Source: Pseudogemmobacter faecipullorum (GTDB taxonomy: Bacteria > Pseudomonadota > Alphaproteobacteria > Rhodobacterales > Rhodobacteraceae). From it: a stretch of DNA of 64,000 nucleotides. The stretch lies in assembly GCF_020539525.1 (NCBI RefSeq), contig NZ_JACDXX010000003.1, forward strand, positions 62,001 to 126,000, written 5' to 3'. The translations under genes were made by a program, and so were the position numbers. Below are positions 1 through 9,446 of this stretch, piece by piece (position 1 is the stretch's first letter; each line of letters begins with the position of its first letter). The notes beneath the pieces were generated by a model that was not told the origin of the DNA, did no database searches, and saw nothing but the letters and a program-made list of their open reading frames with translations.

Positions 1-1298
1 CCAATGAGGGCGACTGGAAGGGCGGCTCGCGCGGCTTCACCATCTGGAAAAAAGACGGCACCGTGGTTTACGATGCGGGCAACAGCCTGGAACATGCGAT
101 TGCTGAGATCGGCCACTACCCGGAAAAACGCTCAAAATCCAAAGGGGTCGAGATCGAGGGTATGGAATTCGCCCGTTTCGGCGATGTGCCCTATCTCTTC
201 GTTCTGTCCGAGCGGGGCTCGGTTGCGGCGGTCTATGATGTCACCGACCTTGCCGCGCCGAAGCTGACCCAGCTGCTGCCCTCGGGCATTTCGCCCGAAG
301 GCGCGGTGGCGATCCCGGCGCGCAATCTGCTGGTCACCGCTAATGAGGCCGATCTGGGCGAGGATGGCGCGGCACGCGCCCATGTCATGATCTATGAATT
401 GTCGGATGCGGCCCCGGCCTATCCGATGCTGAGCTCGAAAGGGGCGGATCGGCTGATCGGCTGGGGCGCGCTTGGTGCGCTGGCCTCGGTCGAAGGGCGC
501 GAGGGCCGTCTCTTCGCCGCCTCGGACAGCGTCTATAGCGCTATGCCCTCGATCTATGAGATCGACATCACCCAAAGCCCGGCGCAGATCATCGGCCAGA
601 CCCTGATCACCCGTGGCGGCCAGGCGGCGCAGAAGCTCGATATCGAGGGGCTGACTTCGGATGGCGAGGGTGGCTTCTGGCTGGCCAGTGAGGGCAATGC
701 CGAAAAGCTGGTGCCCCATGCCATCCTGCAGGTGAACGGACAGGGCGAGATTAAACGCGAGATCTCGCTGCCGGTTGAGCTGCTGGCGCATCAGACCCGC
801 TTTGGCGCCGAAGGGATTGCGAAGGTCGGTGATACGCTCTGGCTGGCGATGCAGCGTGAATGGGGCGATGATGTGAAGGGCCAGGTGAAACTGCTCTCCT
901 ATAATCTTGCAAGCGAGGAATGGGGCGCGGTGGCCTATCCGCTCGAGGAAAAGGGCGAGGGCTGGATGGGCCTGTCGGAGCTGACCGTTCATGGCGATTA
1001 TGCCTATGTCATCGAGCGCGACAATCTGATCGGCGATCAGGCGAAGGTGAAAAAGATCTTCCGGGTGAAGCTTGCGGATCTGCAGCCGGTGCAGCCAGGC
1101 GAGCCCCTGCCGCTGGTGGCGAAAGAGGAAATGCGCGATCTGATCCCCGAGCTGAAAGCGCTGACCAATGGCTATGTGGTTGATAAGGTTGAGGGTCTGG
1201 CCTTTGATCATGAGGGCAATGCCTGGATCATCACCGATAATGACGGGGTTGATGACAGTTCGGGCGAGACCCTGTTCTGGAATGCCGGCAAGCTCTGA
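1..1298 (+). CDS. phytase-like/esterase-like beta-propeller protein, 3' part
   Basis: The gene enters from the left edge; the reading frame is open from base 3, so the true start lies outside the window. The visible part of about 431 residues has an N-terminal LVIVD-like propeller stretch (for example the segment YLFVLSERGSVAAVYDVTDL) and a C-terminal half typical of the phytase-like 'esterase-like activity of phytase' domain, with the repeated motifs LDIEGLTSDGEGGFWLASEG and KVEGLAFDHEGNAWIITDND. Proteins of this family are usually secreted or periplasmic and are thought to hydrolyse phosphoesters, but the substrate is not known for most. It ends at a strong terminator. The family call is fairly sure; the reaction is not. 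Confidence 0.7.
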   Translation, partial: NEGDWKGGSRGFTIWKKDGTVVYDAGNSLEHAIAEIGHYPEKRSKSKGVEIEGMEFARFGDVPYLFVLSERGSVAAVYDVTDLAAPKLTQLLPSGISPEGAVAIPARNLLVTANEADLGEDGAARAHVMIYELSDAAPAYPMLSSKGADRLIGWGALGALASVEGREGRLFAASDSVYSAMPSIYEIDITQSPAQIIGQTLITRGGQAAQKLDIEGLTSDGEGGFWLASEGNAEKLVPHAILQVNGQGEIKREISLPVELLAHQTRFGAEGIAKVGDTLWLAMQREWGDDVKGQVKLLSYNLASEEWGAVAYPLEEKGEGWMGLSELTVHGDYAYVIERDNLIGDQAKVKKIFRVKLADLQPVQPGEPLPLVAKEEMRDLIPELKALTNGYVVDKVEGLAFDHEGNAWIITDNDGVDDSSGETLFWNAGKL

Positions 1299-1319
1299 GC
1301 CAGCCTGAATCCTGATCAG

Positions 1320-1353
1320 ACCGGGCTGCATCTTTGCAGCCCGGTTTCGTTTT
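1320..1353 (+). terminator. rho-independent terminator after the phytase-like gene
   Basis: A perfect 11-bp stem (1320-1330 with 1335-1345) with a 4-base loop is followed by a T-rich stretch (1345-1353). It lies just after the TGA of the phytase-like gene. Confidence 0.85.
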
Positions 1354-1425
1354 ATCTGGCTGCGTTTTACCGGGCCTGATCTTACCGGGCCTCGTCTTAC
1401 CTGGCTTCATTTTGCCGGGCGCGTC
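1351..1425. repeat. degenerate 15-bp tandem repeat, about five units
   Basis: Five consecutive 15-base units (1351, 1366, 1381, 1396, 1411) follow the pattern yTTAccgGGCcTcrT with a few differences each. They fill the spacer between the terminator and the 3' end of the convergent nuclease-helicase gene. There is no unique spacer between units, so this is not a CRISPR. Similar short duplications recur elsewhere in the window. Confidence 0.75.
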
Positions 1426-1477
1426 GCGTCCCGGGCCGGACAGAGCAGAAGGCAGAAGCCTGGCGGGCCCGGTCTGA

Positions 1478-4400
1478 TCAGGCCCGGCCCGGCAGATCAG
1501 GCAAAGCGCAGAGGCTATTGACGAGGCGCATCTGTGCCGGGGTCTCACAGGCGCTTTCGCGCAGGCCAGGCGCACCAAAGACCAGGGCCAGGGCTTTGGC
1601 GCGCGACACCGCGACATTGATGCGGTTCAGCGACAGCAGAAACTCCATCCCGCGTGAGGTCTCTTCAGCCGAGGAAGCGGTCATAGACACGAGGCAGACC
1701 GGCGCTTCCTGGCCCTGGAATTTATCGACTGTGCCGACCCGGACCTGCTCGGGCAAAGCCTCGCGCAGAGCATTGACCTGGGCATTATAGGGCGCGACGA
1801 CGATAATATCCGCAGGGCGCAGCGAGCGCAGGCGCCCCTCTTTATTGCGCCAGCTGCCGCCGAGCAGGGCCTGCACCGCAGCGGCAATGGCGCTGACCTC
1901 CTCGCTGGCGATCTGGGTATTGCCCTGATGCGCCACCGGGCACCAGAACACGCCGGCTTCGGGGAAAGCGGTGCCGGTGACCGCCTGGCGCGCGGCATCG
2001 GCATGGCTGGTCAGGCGGTTCTCATAGACCTGTTCCGAAATATAGCTGCAGATCGCAGGATGCATGCGGCGCGACAGCGGTAAAAGGATACCGCGCCCGG
2101 GCGGCACGGTGACCTGATCGCCGAGCAGCCAGTCGAGGCAGGACAGGCCCGCCGGTTCGGGATGGCTGCCCTGGATCACCTGGGGCAGCTGGCGCGGATC
2201 GCCGACCAGTACGATATTACGCGCCGCCCGGCCCATCGCGGCCATATTGGCCAGCCCGACCTGGCCGGCCTCATCGACGAAAAGCCAGTCAAAGGCCTGG
2301 ATATTTTCCGCGCGGGCGAAGAACCAGGCGGTGGCGCCGACCAGATGCGGCCCGGCAGCGGCCTCGTCATTGCTGCTGGTGCGGCGCACGGCGCAGCCCT
2401 CGGGATAGCCATCCGCCTCGCCCGCGGTCTTATGGATCAGATCAAAGCCCAGCGGCAGATCCTCGGCCTCCATCGCGCCGAGGCAGCCCATCATCAGATT
2501 GCGGATCGCCTCATGGCTGTTCGAGCTGACGCCGATCCTCGCGCCTTTGCGCAGCAAAGCGAGGATCGCCCGGGCGGTGACATAGGTCTTGCCGGTGCCG
2601 GGCGGGCCCTGGACCGGCAGCAGGCTGTCCTCCATCGCGGTGATGGCGGCAATCGTATCCCCGACCAGCTCTGTGGGCTGGCGCAGCGCTCCGCTGCTCA
2701 GCCGCGGCGGGCGGCGCGACAAAAGATCATCGACGGCACGGTAGCGGCGCGGCCCGCACTGATCGGCAATCACATCGCGCAAAGCATCGGCAATCACCTT
2801 GCTATCGACCGGCCAGTCGGGATGCAGCGACAGCTGATCCGCGAGCAGGGCGGCCTTGCCGGCGCCGACCTTGAGCGTGACCCGGTGCGCGCGCCGGTCA
2901 AGTTCGTGAATCGTCACCCCGGCCGGGGCGCCGCCCGCCACCGGCACCGTGGCCTTTTTCCCCTGGCGCAGTTTGCTCTCCTGGGGCGGGAAGCGGTACT
3001 GGCGCAAAAGCGAGCGTTTAAAGGGCTCAACCGGGCCACAGGCCTGCAGACCGGCGAGGCAGTCGAGATCTTCCAGCAAAGCCTCGTCATCGCGGCTGGT
3101 GGAGTCAAACACCGCCCATTGCGCCGGTTTGACCTCGCGCTGATGGAACAGGCCGAGGTTGAACAGCAAGGCCTGGCGCTCGGGCGGCAGCTCTGAGGCT
3201 TCGAGCAGCCGGCGCAGCGCGAGCATGTCTTCTTCCTCGCTGGCCTCTTTCTCTGCCGCTTCCGGCGCCGGGGCGGGCCAGGGGGCTTCGGGGCGGATCC
3301 TGGTCAGCCAGTCGCGCAGCGCCATTGCGGCAGCCGCCGGATCTTTTGCCGCCTCTGCCGGGTCTTTGCCCCAGAACGGGGCGAGGCCAGAGGGGCTGTC
3401 GCCGGGCTCCGAGCTGATCACCGCGCCGCGCAGCACCCGCGCCAGATCGACCAGCCGCCGCTCGCGGGCGAGACGGTCGAGCAGGGCCTCACCAGAGCCA
3501 TGGCGGCTGGCGCAGTCGCGCAGCTGTGCCAGCTCTGCCGCGCCGAAATAACAGAGTTTGGCACCGGGATGGGCCGCGCTGTGCCGGCGCAGGAAATCCA
3601 GCAAAGCGCTCAGGGCACTGGCCCCATCCTCGGTCTCTGCCCCGTCCTCTGCCCCCTCCTCGTCCCCGGCCGGGGCAAAGCGCCAGGATTGGCCGCCGCT
3701 TTGCAGCAGATGCACCAGCCCGCGGCCGGGGCTGATCCCGCTTTGATAGAACAGATCGCCCGGGCATGGTTCGGGCAGCAGATCAAAGCCCCGGCCCGGG
3801 ACCGGCGGGCGTAGCTCATAGCCGGGAATGCCGCGCGCCCTGGCCTGCTGCAGCCTTGCGCTGGCGCTCAGACGCGCCTGAGTGGCCGCGCTCAGCCCGG
3901 GCAGGGGACCGTCATGGCGGGCCAGAGCGGCAGCAGTGCTGATCCCCGCCGCTTCGAGCTTTTTCACCTCGGCGCGGCTGATCTGCGGCAGGGTGCACAG
4001 GCTGTCCTCGCGTGTGAGCTGGGCGGTGCAGCTCGCTTCCCAGCTGCAGCTGGCACAGGCGGCGCAGGGCCGGGGCCGGGTGATCTGGGCCTGGTCGACA
4101 AAAAGCTCAAACCGGTCGCGGGCATGGCGGATGTAATGGATATACGCGCTGACGCGCAGGCAGTGATGCCTGCCGTCGGGCGAGAGAAAATGTGCAAATT
4201 CAGGCAGATATCCCTGCTCTTCGGCCAGAAGATCGCTCAGGAGCAGCAGTTCGGTGACATCCGCCGCCGTGGGAGCGGCGCTGGTGATATAGCGGGCCGG
4301 CTCATAGCTGAAGCCCTCCTGCCCGGGCGGGGTCGCGACCAGATGAAGCTCATCGGCCTGGCCGCTCCAGTTGCCGCAGAGAAACACCGCACGCAGCACC

Positions 4401-4687
4401 AGATCCGCACCGCGGCGCAGCGCCTCGCGGGTGACCTGCGAATCATCGCCCGGCTCTTCGCCGGTGATGGCAATGATCACCCGGCCTGCCGCTTGCGGCC
4501 CTTCGGGGAAAATCCGCTCACAGCTGGCACCTTGCTTTCTGGCCTCAGCCCCGGGGATTGCAGGCGGATCGGGCAGGGTGGCGAGATCGCAGAGCTGCAG
4601 CAGATCGAGAGAGGTCGCATGGGCGCAGCCGATAAAGCGCGTCAGATCGCTCGCCGAGAATAACATGCGATCGTCCGAAATCTTCAT
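1478..4687 (-). CDS. RecB-like nuclease fused to a DNA2/NAM7-type superfamily 1 helicase
   Basis: A 1069-residue protein of the TM0106 type. The N-terminal half is a RecB-like nuclease region beginning with the family signature around SASDLTRFIGCAHATSLDL; it includes a cysteine cluster (PCAACASCSWEASC, about residues 200-215) like the iron-sulphur clamp of Cas4/AddB nucleases. The C-terminal half is a superfamily 1 helicase: Walker A GPPGTGKT near residue 692, Walker B DEAG near residue 802, then VGDPRQLPQ, TVDKFQGQE and the C-terminal LNRINVAVSRAK. It would bind and unwind nucleic acid and probably cut DNA. It stands alone, convergent with the phytase-like gene, with ATG start at 4687. The biological role of this family is not established; a repair or defence role is possible. 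Confidence 0.85.
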   Translation of the reverse strand: MKISDDRMLFSASDLTRFIGCAHATSLDLLQLCDLATLPDPPAIPGAEARKQGASCERIFPEGPQAAGRVIIAITGEEPGDDSQVTREALRRGADLVLRAVFLCGNWSGQADELHLVATPPGQEGFSYEPARYITSAAPTAADVTELLLLSDLLAEEQGYLPEFAHFLSPDGRHHCLRVSAYIHYIRHARDRFELFVDQAQITRPRPCAACASCSWEASCTAQLTREDSLCTLPQISRAEVKKLEAAGISTAAALARHDGPLPGLSAATQARLSASARLQQARARGIPGYELRPPVPGRGFDLLPEPCPGDLFYQSGISPGRGLVHLLQSGGQSWRFAPAGDEEGAEDGAETEDGASALSALLDFLRRHSAAHPGAKLCYFGAAELAQLRDCASRHGSGEALLDRLARERRLVDLARVLRGAVISSEPGDSPSGLAPFWGKDPAEAAKDPAAAAMALRDWLTRIRPEAPWPAPAPEAAEKEASEEEDMLALRRLLEASELPPERQALLFNLGLFHQREVKPAQWAVFDSTSRDDEALLEDLDCLAGLQACGPVEPFKRSLLRQYRFPPQESKLRQGKKATVPVAGGAPAGVTIHELDRRAHRVTLKVGAGKAALLADQLSLHPDWPVDSKVIADALRDVIADQCGPRRYRAVDDLLSRRPPRLSSGALRQPTELVGDTIAAITAMEDSLLPVQGPPGTGKTYVTARAILALLRKGARIGVSSNSHEAIRNLMMGCLGAMEAEDLPLGFDLIHKTAGEADGYPEGCAVRRTSSNDEAAAGPHLVGATAWFFARAENIQAFDWLFVDEAGQVGLANMAAMGRAARNIVLVGDPRQLPQVIQGSHPEPAGLSCLDWLLGDQVTVPPGRGILLPLSRRMHPAICSYISEQVYENRLTSHADAARQAVTGTAFPEAGVFWCPVAHQGNTQIASEEVSAIAAAVQALLGGSWRNKEGRLRSLRPADIIVVAPYNAQVNALREALPEQVRVGTVDKFQGQEAPVCLVSMTASSAEETSRGMEFLLSLNRINVAVSRAKALALVFGAPGLRESACETPAQMRLVNSLCALPDLPGRA

Positions 4688-5013
4688 GGTCAGCCTTCAG
4701 TCAGAAAAAAATACATGCCGCGATAAGCTGCTGTAACAGATCACCTGCGCGGCAATAAGGCCAGGCGGGCGGCAGGTGCGGGGATAATTCGCCGCCCTTG
4801 CCGGAGGGGGTGCCGCCGACCATCCGGCTGACCCTGTGCTGTGGGCGGATCGGCGGCTGACTGAGAATGCCAAAACCGCCGGCCCGGGACGGCGGGCGCG
4901 GCGGATCACATGGGGCCATGGCGGGCAGGGGCGATGGCGGGCAGGGGCCTGGCGGGCAGGTGGCGGGCCGGGGTCCGGCTGGTTACAGACCCGGGCTCAG
5001 AACCGAGGAGATA
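4688..5013. other. gene-free spacer upstream of the nuclease-helicase gene
   Basis: No supported gene. The A-rich part next to 4687-4730 probably holds the minus-strand promoter of the nuclease-helicase gene. The middle (4918-4973) is a short GC-rich tandem duplication. I see no RNA gene. Confidence 0.5.
4918..4973. repeat. 16-bp tandem duplication plus degenerate copies
   Basis: The 16-base unit ATGGCGGGCAGGGGCG at 4918-4933 is repeated at 4934-4949 with one difference, followed by two shorter, partial copies of TGGCGGGC at 4950 and 4961. No coding function is apparent. Confidence 0.75.
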
Positions 5014-5642
5014 TTACAGACCCGAGGCGATAAAGGCTTCGGCAAGGGCCGGGGGCTTGCCGCTGCCGCTTTGCAGCACCCGGTTCAGCCTTGCAGCGGC
5101 GGCGGGGTCATAGCCGGGGAAAACCGGATGGGCGAGAGCCATGGCGAGGAACAGCTGCAGGAATTCATTCAGCAGCGCAGGGCGGCAGCGAAAGGCTGGC
5201 AGCGCCAGCAGACCGGCAAAGCGCTGCGACCTGCGCGCCAGCGCCGAGAACAGCGCTCTGCCGGTTTCAGGGGCGCTGCCGACCGGGCCGGTTTTCGTGG
5301 GAAAGAGGCCATCAGCCGGCAGCGCGGCCCCGGGAAGCAATTGCCACAGAAACGCATTGAGCAGATCGGGATGGGCTGGCGGTGGCAGGGCCGGGCCCGG
5401 CCGGGTAAAGATATCGCTGCGCAGGCTTTGATTGCAGGCCATATCCTTAAGCGTTTCGCGCGCTGCCCCGGCGGGCAGGGGCGCCAGCAATTGCCGCGCA
5501 GCCTCGGGCACCGAAAGCCGGTTGATATTGGCCAGGGGATCGCCGCCGCCATCACCACTGCCAGATGCACCGGGTCCTGCCAGGCATGGAAGTGATCCGG
5601 CCAGGCGACCGAGCGGATATAGTCATCGGCGCTCGGTGCCAT
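5014..5642 (-). pseudogene. frameshifted remnant, C-terminal part like a methyltransferase regulatory domain
   Basis: Two overlapping minus-strand frames together look like one broken gene. The upstream frame starts at 5642 (MAPSADDYIRSVAWPDHFHA...) and makes sense only to about 5545, near a GGCGGCGGCG run. The downstream frame continues with GDPLANINRLSVPEAARQLL and ends at 5014. The segment ETLKDMACNQSLRSDIFTRP resembles the regulatory domain found at the C-terminus of some SAM-dependent methyltransferases, but the SAM-binding domain is absent. It is most likely a decayed fragment; the family assignment is tentative. A sequencing error in the GC run would also give this picture. Confidence 0.4.
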
Positions 5643-5660
5643 TGCCGCAAGCCCTGTGTG

Positions 5661-5694
5661 AAAATCCCTCTGCCCGGACCAGGCCGGGCAGAGG
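5661..5694 (-). terminator. rho-independent terminator of the YncE-type gene
   Basis: On the minus strand an 11-bp perfect stem (5684-5694 with 5667-5677, 6-base loop) is followed by GATTTT. It lies about 40 bases beyond the stop of the minus-strand propeller gene. Confidence 0.8.
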
Positions 5695-5732
5695 CTGTAA
5701 ACTTTAGACCGTCGCGGATTTATGTCGCGGGT

Positions 5733-7127
5733 TTATTCGGTCTTTGCCTGCAGACGCCAGATCTGATCCCCGAGCGGATCATTCTCGCCCCGCGCCTTGT
5801 TCACCGCCCAGACCCGGCCCTGACCATCGGCGCGCAGCTGATTGGTCATCGAGCCTGCCTCGATATTGGCGACGATCGCGCCTTTGGTATCGACCACCGC
5901 AATCGTGCCCGAGCCGCGATTGGCGACATAGGCGAGGCGGGTTTTCGGCTCGAAGGTCACGTTCAGCGGCTGCGCGCCGACGGCGACATCGGCAATGACC
6001 TCGCCTTTTGCCACATCGACGATCAGCAGATTATCCGAATGCTGCGAGACCACGAAGGCAAGGCCCTCCTGCGCATCATAGGCCACGCCCGAAGCGGCTT
6101 TTGCGCCCGGCAATGCGATGACTTTGGCCTCGCCGGTTTTCAGATCGATCACCGCCAGCTCGTCGGTCGACATCGAGACATTGACCAGCACGCCCGCGAC
6201 CGGATCAATATCCAGCGCCATGGCCGAATATGCGCCGCCGCGCTTGCCCGAGGTCAGGCTGATCGGCTCGAGCTGCTCAAGCGTTCTGGTGTCAAACACC
6301 TCGATATTGCCGGTACGGGTGGCGGCGACATAGGCCCGGCCCCCCGCCTGATCCAGCACGACATCGCGGGCATGATTGGCGCTGCCCGGCGGGAACTGCT
6401 TTACCAGCCGCAGATCGGCCTGGGCATAGACAGCGAGGGTATTCTGGCGGGTATTGGTGACCCAGACCATGCCATTCACATCATCGACGGCAATGCCATA
6501 AAGGGCGAAGAGACCGGCCTCACTGCCATCTTCCGCCGCCGGGGCGGCTTCGGGCGAGATCTGGGCCAGCACTTCCAGGCTCTGGGCATCAAGCTTGGTC
6601 AGGGCGGATTGCCTCACCGGCGGGCGGCCGACGGCCGAAGTGACAAAGACCGCATCCGAGGCCCCGGACCAGGCGACCTGGTAGAGGCCGCGGGTGACCG
6701 GGCCGCTGGAAATGTCAAAATTCTCCGCCCCTGCCACCGGCACTTCCGGCGAGATTTTCATGGTGATCACCTCAGCGCTGGCGGGGTTTTCGGTCACCAC
6801 CAGAATGGGCTGCCGCCCGGTGGCAGCCGTTTCGTCAAGGGTGAGCTCGAAGCTGAATTTACCCTCGGCATCGACCAGCAGCGGCGCCTCGCCATTAAGC
6901 GTAACACTGCCGCGCAGCAGATCGACGGTCTGGCCCGGGATCAGCCCTTCACCACTGATCACCACCGGGCCCCCTTTATAGATCGGGGTACCGCGTTCGC
7001 GCGCGGCGGCCGTGACCCGGCCGGTAAAATCAACCGGCGCGGTGAAAGGGGTCTCGGCAAAACAGGGTATTGCCAGAGCAAGGGTGAGCGCAGAGGCGCC
7101 GAGAAGAGGGGTTCTGAACAGAGACAT
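5733..7127 (-). CDS. periplasmic YncE-type beta-propeller protein
   Basis: 464 residues with a signal peptide (hydrophobic 8-21, likely cut after Ala24). A short N-terminal Ig-like segment (about 30-130) precedes a seven-bladed-type propeller with repeating motifs such as VWVTNTRQNTLAVYA, AYVAATRTGNIEVFDTRTLE and AYVANRGSGTIAVVDTKGAI. It lies 69 bases downstream of the TonB-dependent receptor gene on the same strand, with an intercistronic hairpin between them, so co-transcription is likely. E. coli YncE is also encoded beside a TonB-dependent receptor and is iron regulated; the molecular role is unclear. I infer a periplasmic partner of the receptor. No catalytic residues are evident. Confidence 0.75.
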   Translation of the reverse strand: MSLFRTPLLGASALTLALAIPCFAETPFTAPVDFTGRVTAAARERGTPIYKGGPVVISGEGLIPGQTVDLLRGSVTLNGEAPLLVDAEGKFSFELTLDETAATGRQPILVVTENPASAEVITMKISPEVPVAGAENFDISSGPVTRGLYQVAWSGASDAVFVTSAVGRPPVRQSALTKLDAQSLEVLAQISPEAAPAAEDGSEAGLFALYGIAVDDVNGMVWVTNTRQNTLAVYAQADLRLVKQFPPGSANHARDVVLDQAGGRAYVAATRTGNIEVFDTRTLEQLEPISLTSGKRGGAYSAMALDIDPVAGVLVNVSMSTDELAVIDLKTGEAKVIALPGAKAASGVAYDAQEGLAFVVSQHSDNLLIVDVAKGEVIADVAVGAQPLNVTFEPKTRLAYVANRGSGTIAVVDTKGAIVANIEAGSMTNQLRADGQGRVWAVNKARGENDPLGDQIWRLQAKTE

Positions 7128-7164
7128 ACAGAATCTTTCGGGATTAAGGCGGACAGGAAGCGGC

Positions 7165-7188
7165 GGGGCCAGACGGTGCTCTGGCCCC
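7165..7188 (-). promoter_or_regulatory. intercistronic hairpin between receptor and propeller genes
   Basis: A perfect 9-bp inverted repeat (7165-7173 with 7180-7188) lies in the 69-base gap just after the receptor stop codon. There is no T-run after it on the minus strand, so it may stabilise the upstream mRNA or lower downstream expression rather than terminate. Confidence 0.5.
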
Positions 7189-7196
7189 CTCCGGGG

Positions 7197-9446
7197 TCAG
7201 AAGGTCGCGTTCAGACCGATGTAGAAAGCGCGGCCCGGCTCATTGAAGGTGTTTGAGCCGCCAGAGGTCTCGGTGCGGAACACCTGCTTATCGAAGAGGT
7301 TGCTGACCCCTGCCGAAAGCTGCGTCGCCTCGTTCATCTCCCATTTCATGCCGAGGTTCCACAAAGTGTAGCCGCCGCGCTCATTGGGATCCTCGGTCAC
7401 GCTGCCGGTGACAACACTGACTGCCGAGGGCTGGATCGGCCCGTAATGGGTGGCAGATAAGAGCAGCAGCATATCGTCACGCACCGCCCAGTCGAGCGAG
7501 GCATTGATGGTGTAATCGGGCACAAGCGACAGGGGTTGCCCGGTCGATTTTATTTTTGAATCAATCATATAGGTGAAATTGGTATTCAGCATCAGATCTT
7601 CGCCGATCGCGGTGGCGAAATTGCCCTCGATCCCCTCGATCACCGCCGGGCCGGTATTTTCCCAGCGGAACAGGCGGTTGGTCGTCGCATCCTCATTCTG
7701 CTGGACCTGGCCGGAATAGATCTTGTTTTTATAGTCATTGTGGAACCAGGTCACGCTGGCGCTGAGGCCGTTTTCGCCCTCATAGGCGACACCGATTTCC
7801 TTGTTGAGGCTGATCTCAGCATCCAGATCGGGGTTGCCGGCCACATAGCAGGGCCCGGGCAGGCGCACGCCATCGACCCAGGGGCAGCCATTGCCCCTGG
7901 TGTTATAGACATAATTCGGGTTCAGCTGGAACACATTGGGCGCTTTGAAGGCGCGGGCAACACCGACCTTCAGCTTTACCTCATCCGAGAAGGTATATTC
8001 GGCATTGAGGCTGGGCGAGACATTGCTGCCAAAGCCGCTGTTATGGTCATAGCGCAGGCCCGGGGTCAGGATCAGCCGGTCATTCCAGTAGATATTGGCC
8101 TCGGCAAACAGGCCGATCGTGGTCTGTGACAGTTTGGTGTCACGCCGCGAGGGATCGTTTTCCAGATCCGGACCGGTGATCGTGGGCGGCAGGGTCACGG
8201 TGATCGAGGCGGGGTCATCGATCTTCTCATGCCGGACTTCGGCGCCAAGCGTCAGCATGGTTTCCTTGCCGCGCAGATTCAGCGGCAGCATCCATTCGGT
8301 TTTGGCGCTGATATTGCTGGTTCTGATCGTCTGGAAGCCGGGCGCATCATTCACCCCGTCGCCATCGCTGTCGACGCAATTGGTGATGGCGCCTTCGCCC
8401 GATCCGGCCAGGCCCTCGCACAGCCGGGTGTTATTGGTGTTCTCAAGCTGCACATAGCTGTTCGAGGTGCCGAAATCATAGTCACCACGATGGCTGAGCG
8501 CGAAGGTCCGGCGATACATCCGGTTGGTCTCCTGGCCCCAGAGCCCGGCGGGAATGGTCCCGATCGAGCCAAGCTGGGTATCGCCGGCATAGATATTGCC
8601 CTGACGCGAGGCCGAGGCCTCAAAATCGACCTCATGGCCCTCGGCCGCCTGCCAGGTCAGCAGCGCGCCGAGATCCTTGTTCACCACCCCCTCACGACCG
8701 GCCAGCATTCTGGTGCCGCCGGCATCAGTGATTGCGCCATCATTGATGTCGAGCGCATCAGCATCGGTCCGGGCATAGCCGCCATGGAGGCGGAAGCTGA
8801 GGCGCTCGCCCGCCGGGCCCGCAACCATAAAGCTGCCGCGCTGGGTTGCGCCTTCGGCCCCTCTTTCGGGCGAGTTGAAATGCAGCCCGACCGAGGCCGT
8901 CATTTCCTCGGGGCGTTTGGTGATGATATTGACCACACCGCCCGCCGCACCCGAGCCATAGCGCGCCGCGGCCGGGCCACGGATCACCTCGATCCGCTCG
9001 ATCAGATCGGCGGGCACCCAGTTGGAATCGCCGCGGCTGTCGCGCTCGCCATTGCGGCCCATTTTAACCGCGCTGCGCGAATTGACCGGCTTGCCGTCGA
9101 TCAGGATCAGAGTGTTTTCCGGCCCCATGCCGCGCAGATCAATCTGGCGCTGGTTGCCGCGCTGGCCTGAGGCGGTGGCCCCGGTCAGATTGACCCCCGG
9201 CATTTTGCGGATGATCTCGGAAATATCATTGACGACCGGTGTCTTAGCCAGATCTTCGCTGGTCACGGTTGAGACGCCGAGGGCCTGTTTGATCTGATCT
9301 TCTGCCGAGAGGACAATAGTGCCCAGTGCCTCTGCCTCATCCTCACCGGCAGCCTCCTGAGCATAAGCCGTTCCGATAAGGATGCCGGTGGAAAGCAACA
9401 GACTGAGAGCTGTGCCAGAGGCAAGGCGGGCGCTGGACCGGGCCAT
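7197..9446 (-). CDS. FepA/PfeA-type TonB-dependent catecholate siderophore receptor
   Basis: 749 residues, an outer-membrane receptor. A signal peptide (cut near Ala29) is followed by a plug domain (about 60-190) with typical features: IIRKMPGVNLTGAT, QIDLRGMGPENTLILIDGKP and AARYGSGAAGGVVNIITKRP. The barrel carries the FepA-like segment with two cysteines (GNGCPWVDGVRLPGPCYVAG) followed by NPDLDAEISLNKEIGVAYEG, and the protein ends in the usual terminal phenylalanine (YIGLNATF). It would import ferric enterobactin-like siderophores using TonB energy. The ATG at 9446 has an AGGAG at a good distance. It is divergent from a two-component system, the arrangement of pfeRS-pfeA in Pseudomonas. The family is sure; the exact siderophore is inferred. 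Confidence 0.88.
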   Translation of the reverse strand: MARSSARLASGTALSLLLSTGILIGTAYAQEAAGEDEAEALGTIVLSAEDQIKQALGVSTVTSEDLAKTPVVNDISEIIRKMPGVNLTGATASGQRGNQRQIDLRGMGPENTLILIDGKPVNSRSAVKMGRNGERDSRGDSNWVPADLIERIEVIRGPAAARYGSGAAGGVVNIITKRPEEMTASVGLHFNSPERGAEGATQRGSFMVAGPAGERLSFRLHGGYARTDADALDINDGAITDAGGTRMLAGREGVVNKDLGALLTWQAAEGHEVDFEASASRQGNIYAGDTQLGSIGTIPAGLWGQETNRMYRRTFALSHRGDYDFGTSNSYVQLENTNNTRLCEGLAGSGEGAITNCVDSDGDGVNDAPGFQTIRTSNISAKTEWMLPLNLRGKETMLTLGAEVRHEKIDDPASITVTLPPTITGPDLENDPSRRDTKLSQTTIGLFAEANIYWNDRLILTPGLRYDHNSGFGSNVSPSLNAEYTFSDEVKLKVGVARAFKAPNVFQLNPNYVYNTRGNGCPWVDGVRLPGPCYVAGNPDLDAEISLNKEIGVAYEGENGLSASVTWFHNDYKNKIYSGQVQQNEDATTNRLFRWENTGPAVIEGIEGNFATAIGEDLMLNTNFTYMIDSKIKSTGQPLSLVPDYTINASLDWAVRDDMLLLLSATHYGPIQPSAVSVVTGSVTEDPNERGGYTLWNLGMKWEMNEATQLSAGVSNLFDKQVFRTETSGGSNTFNEPGRAFYIGLNATF

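Noticed and set aside
1351-1425. Possible CRISPR array
   Set aside because: Units are only 15 bases and directly adjacent, without spacers, and no cas genes occur in the window.
5565-7256. A 563-codon plus-strand open frame opposite the YncE-type gene
   Set aside because: The minus-strand frame has a signal peptide and clear propeller repeats; the plus-strand frame has none.
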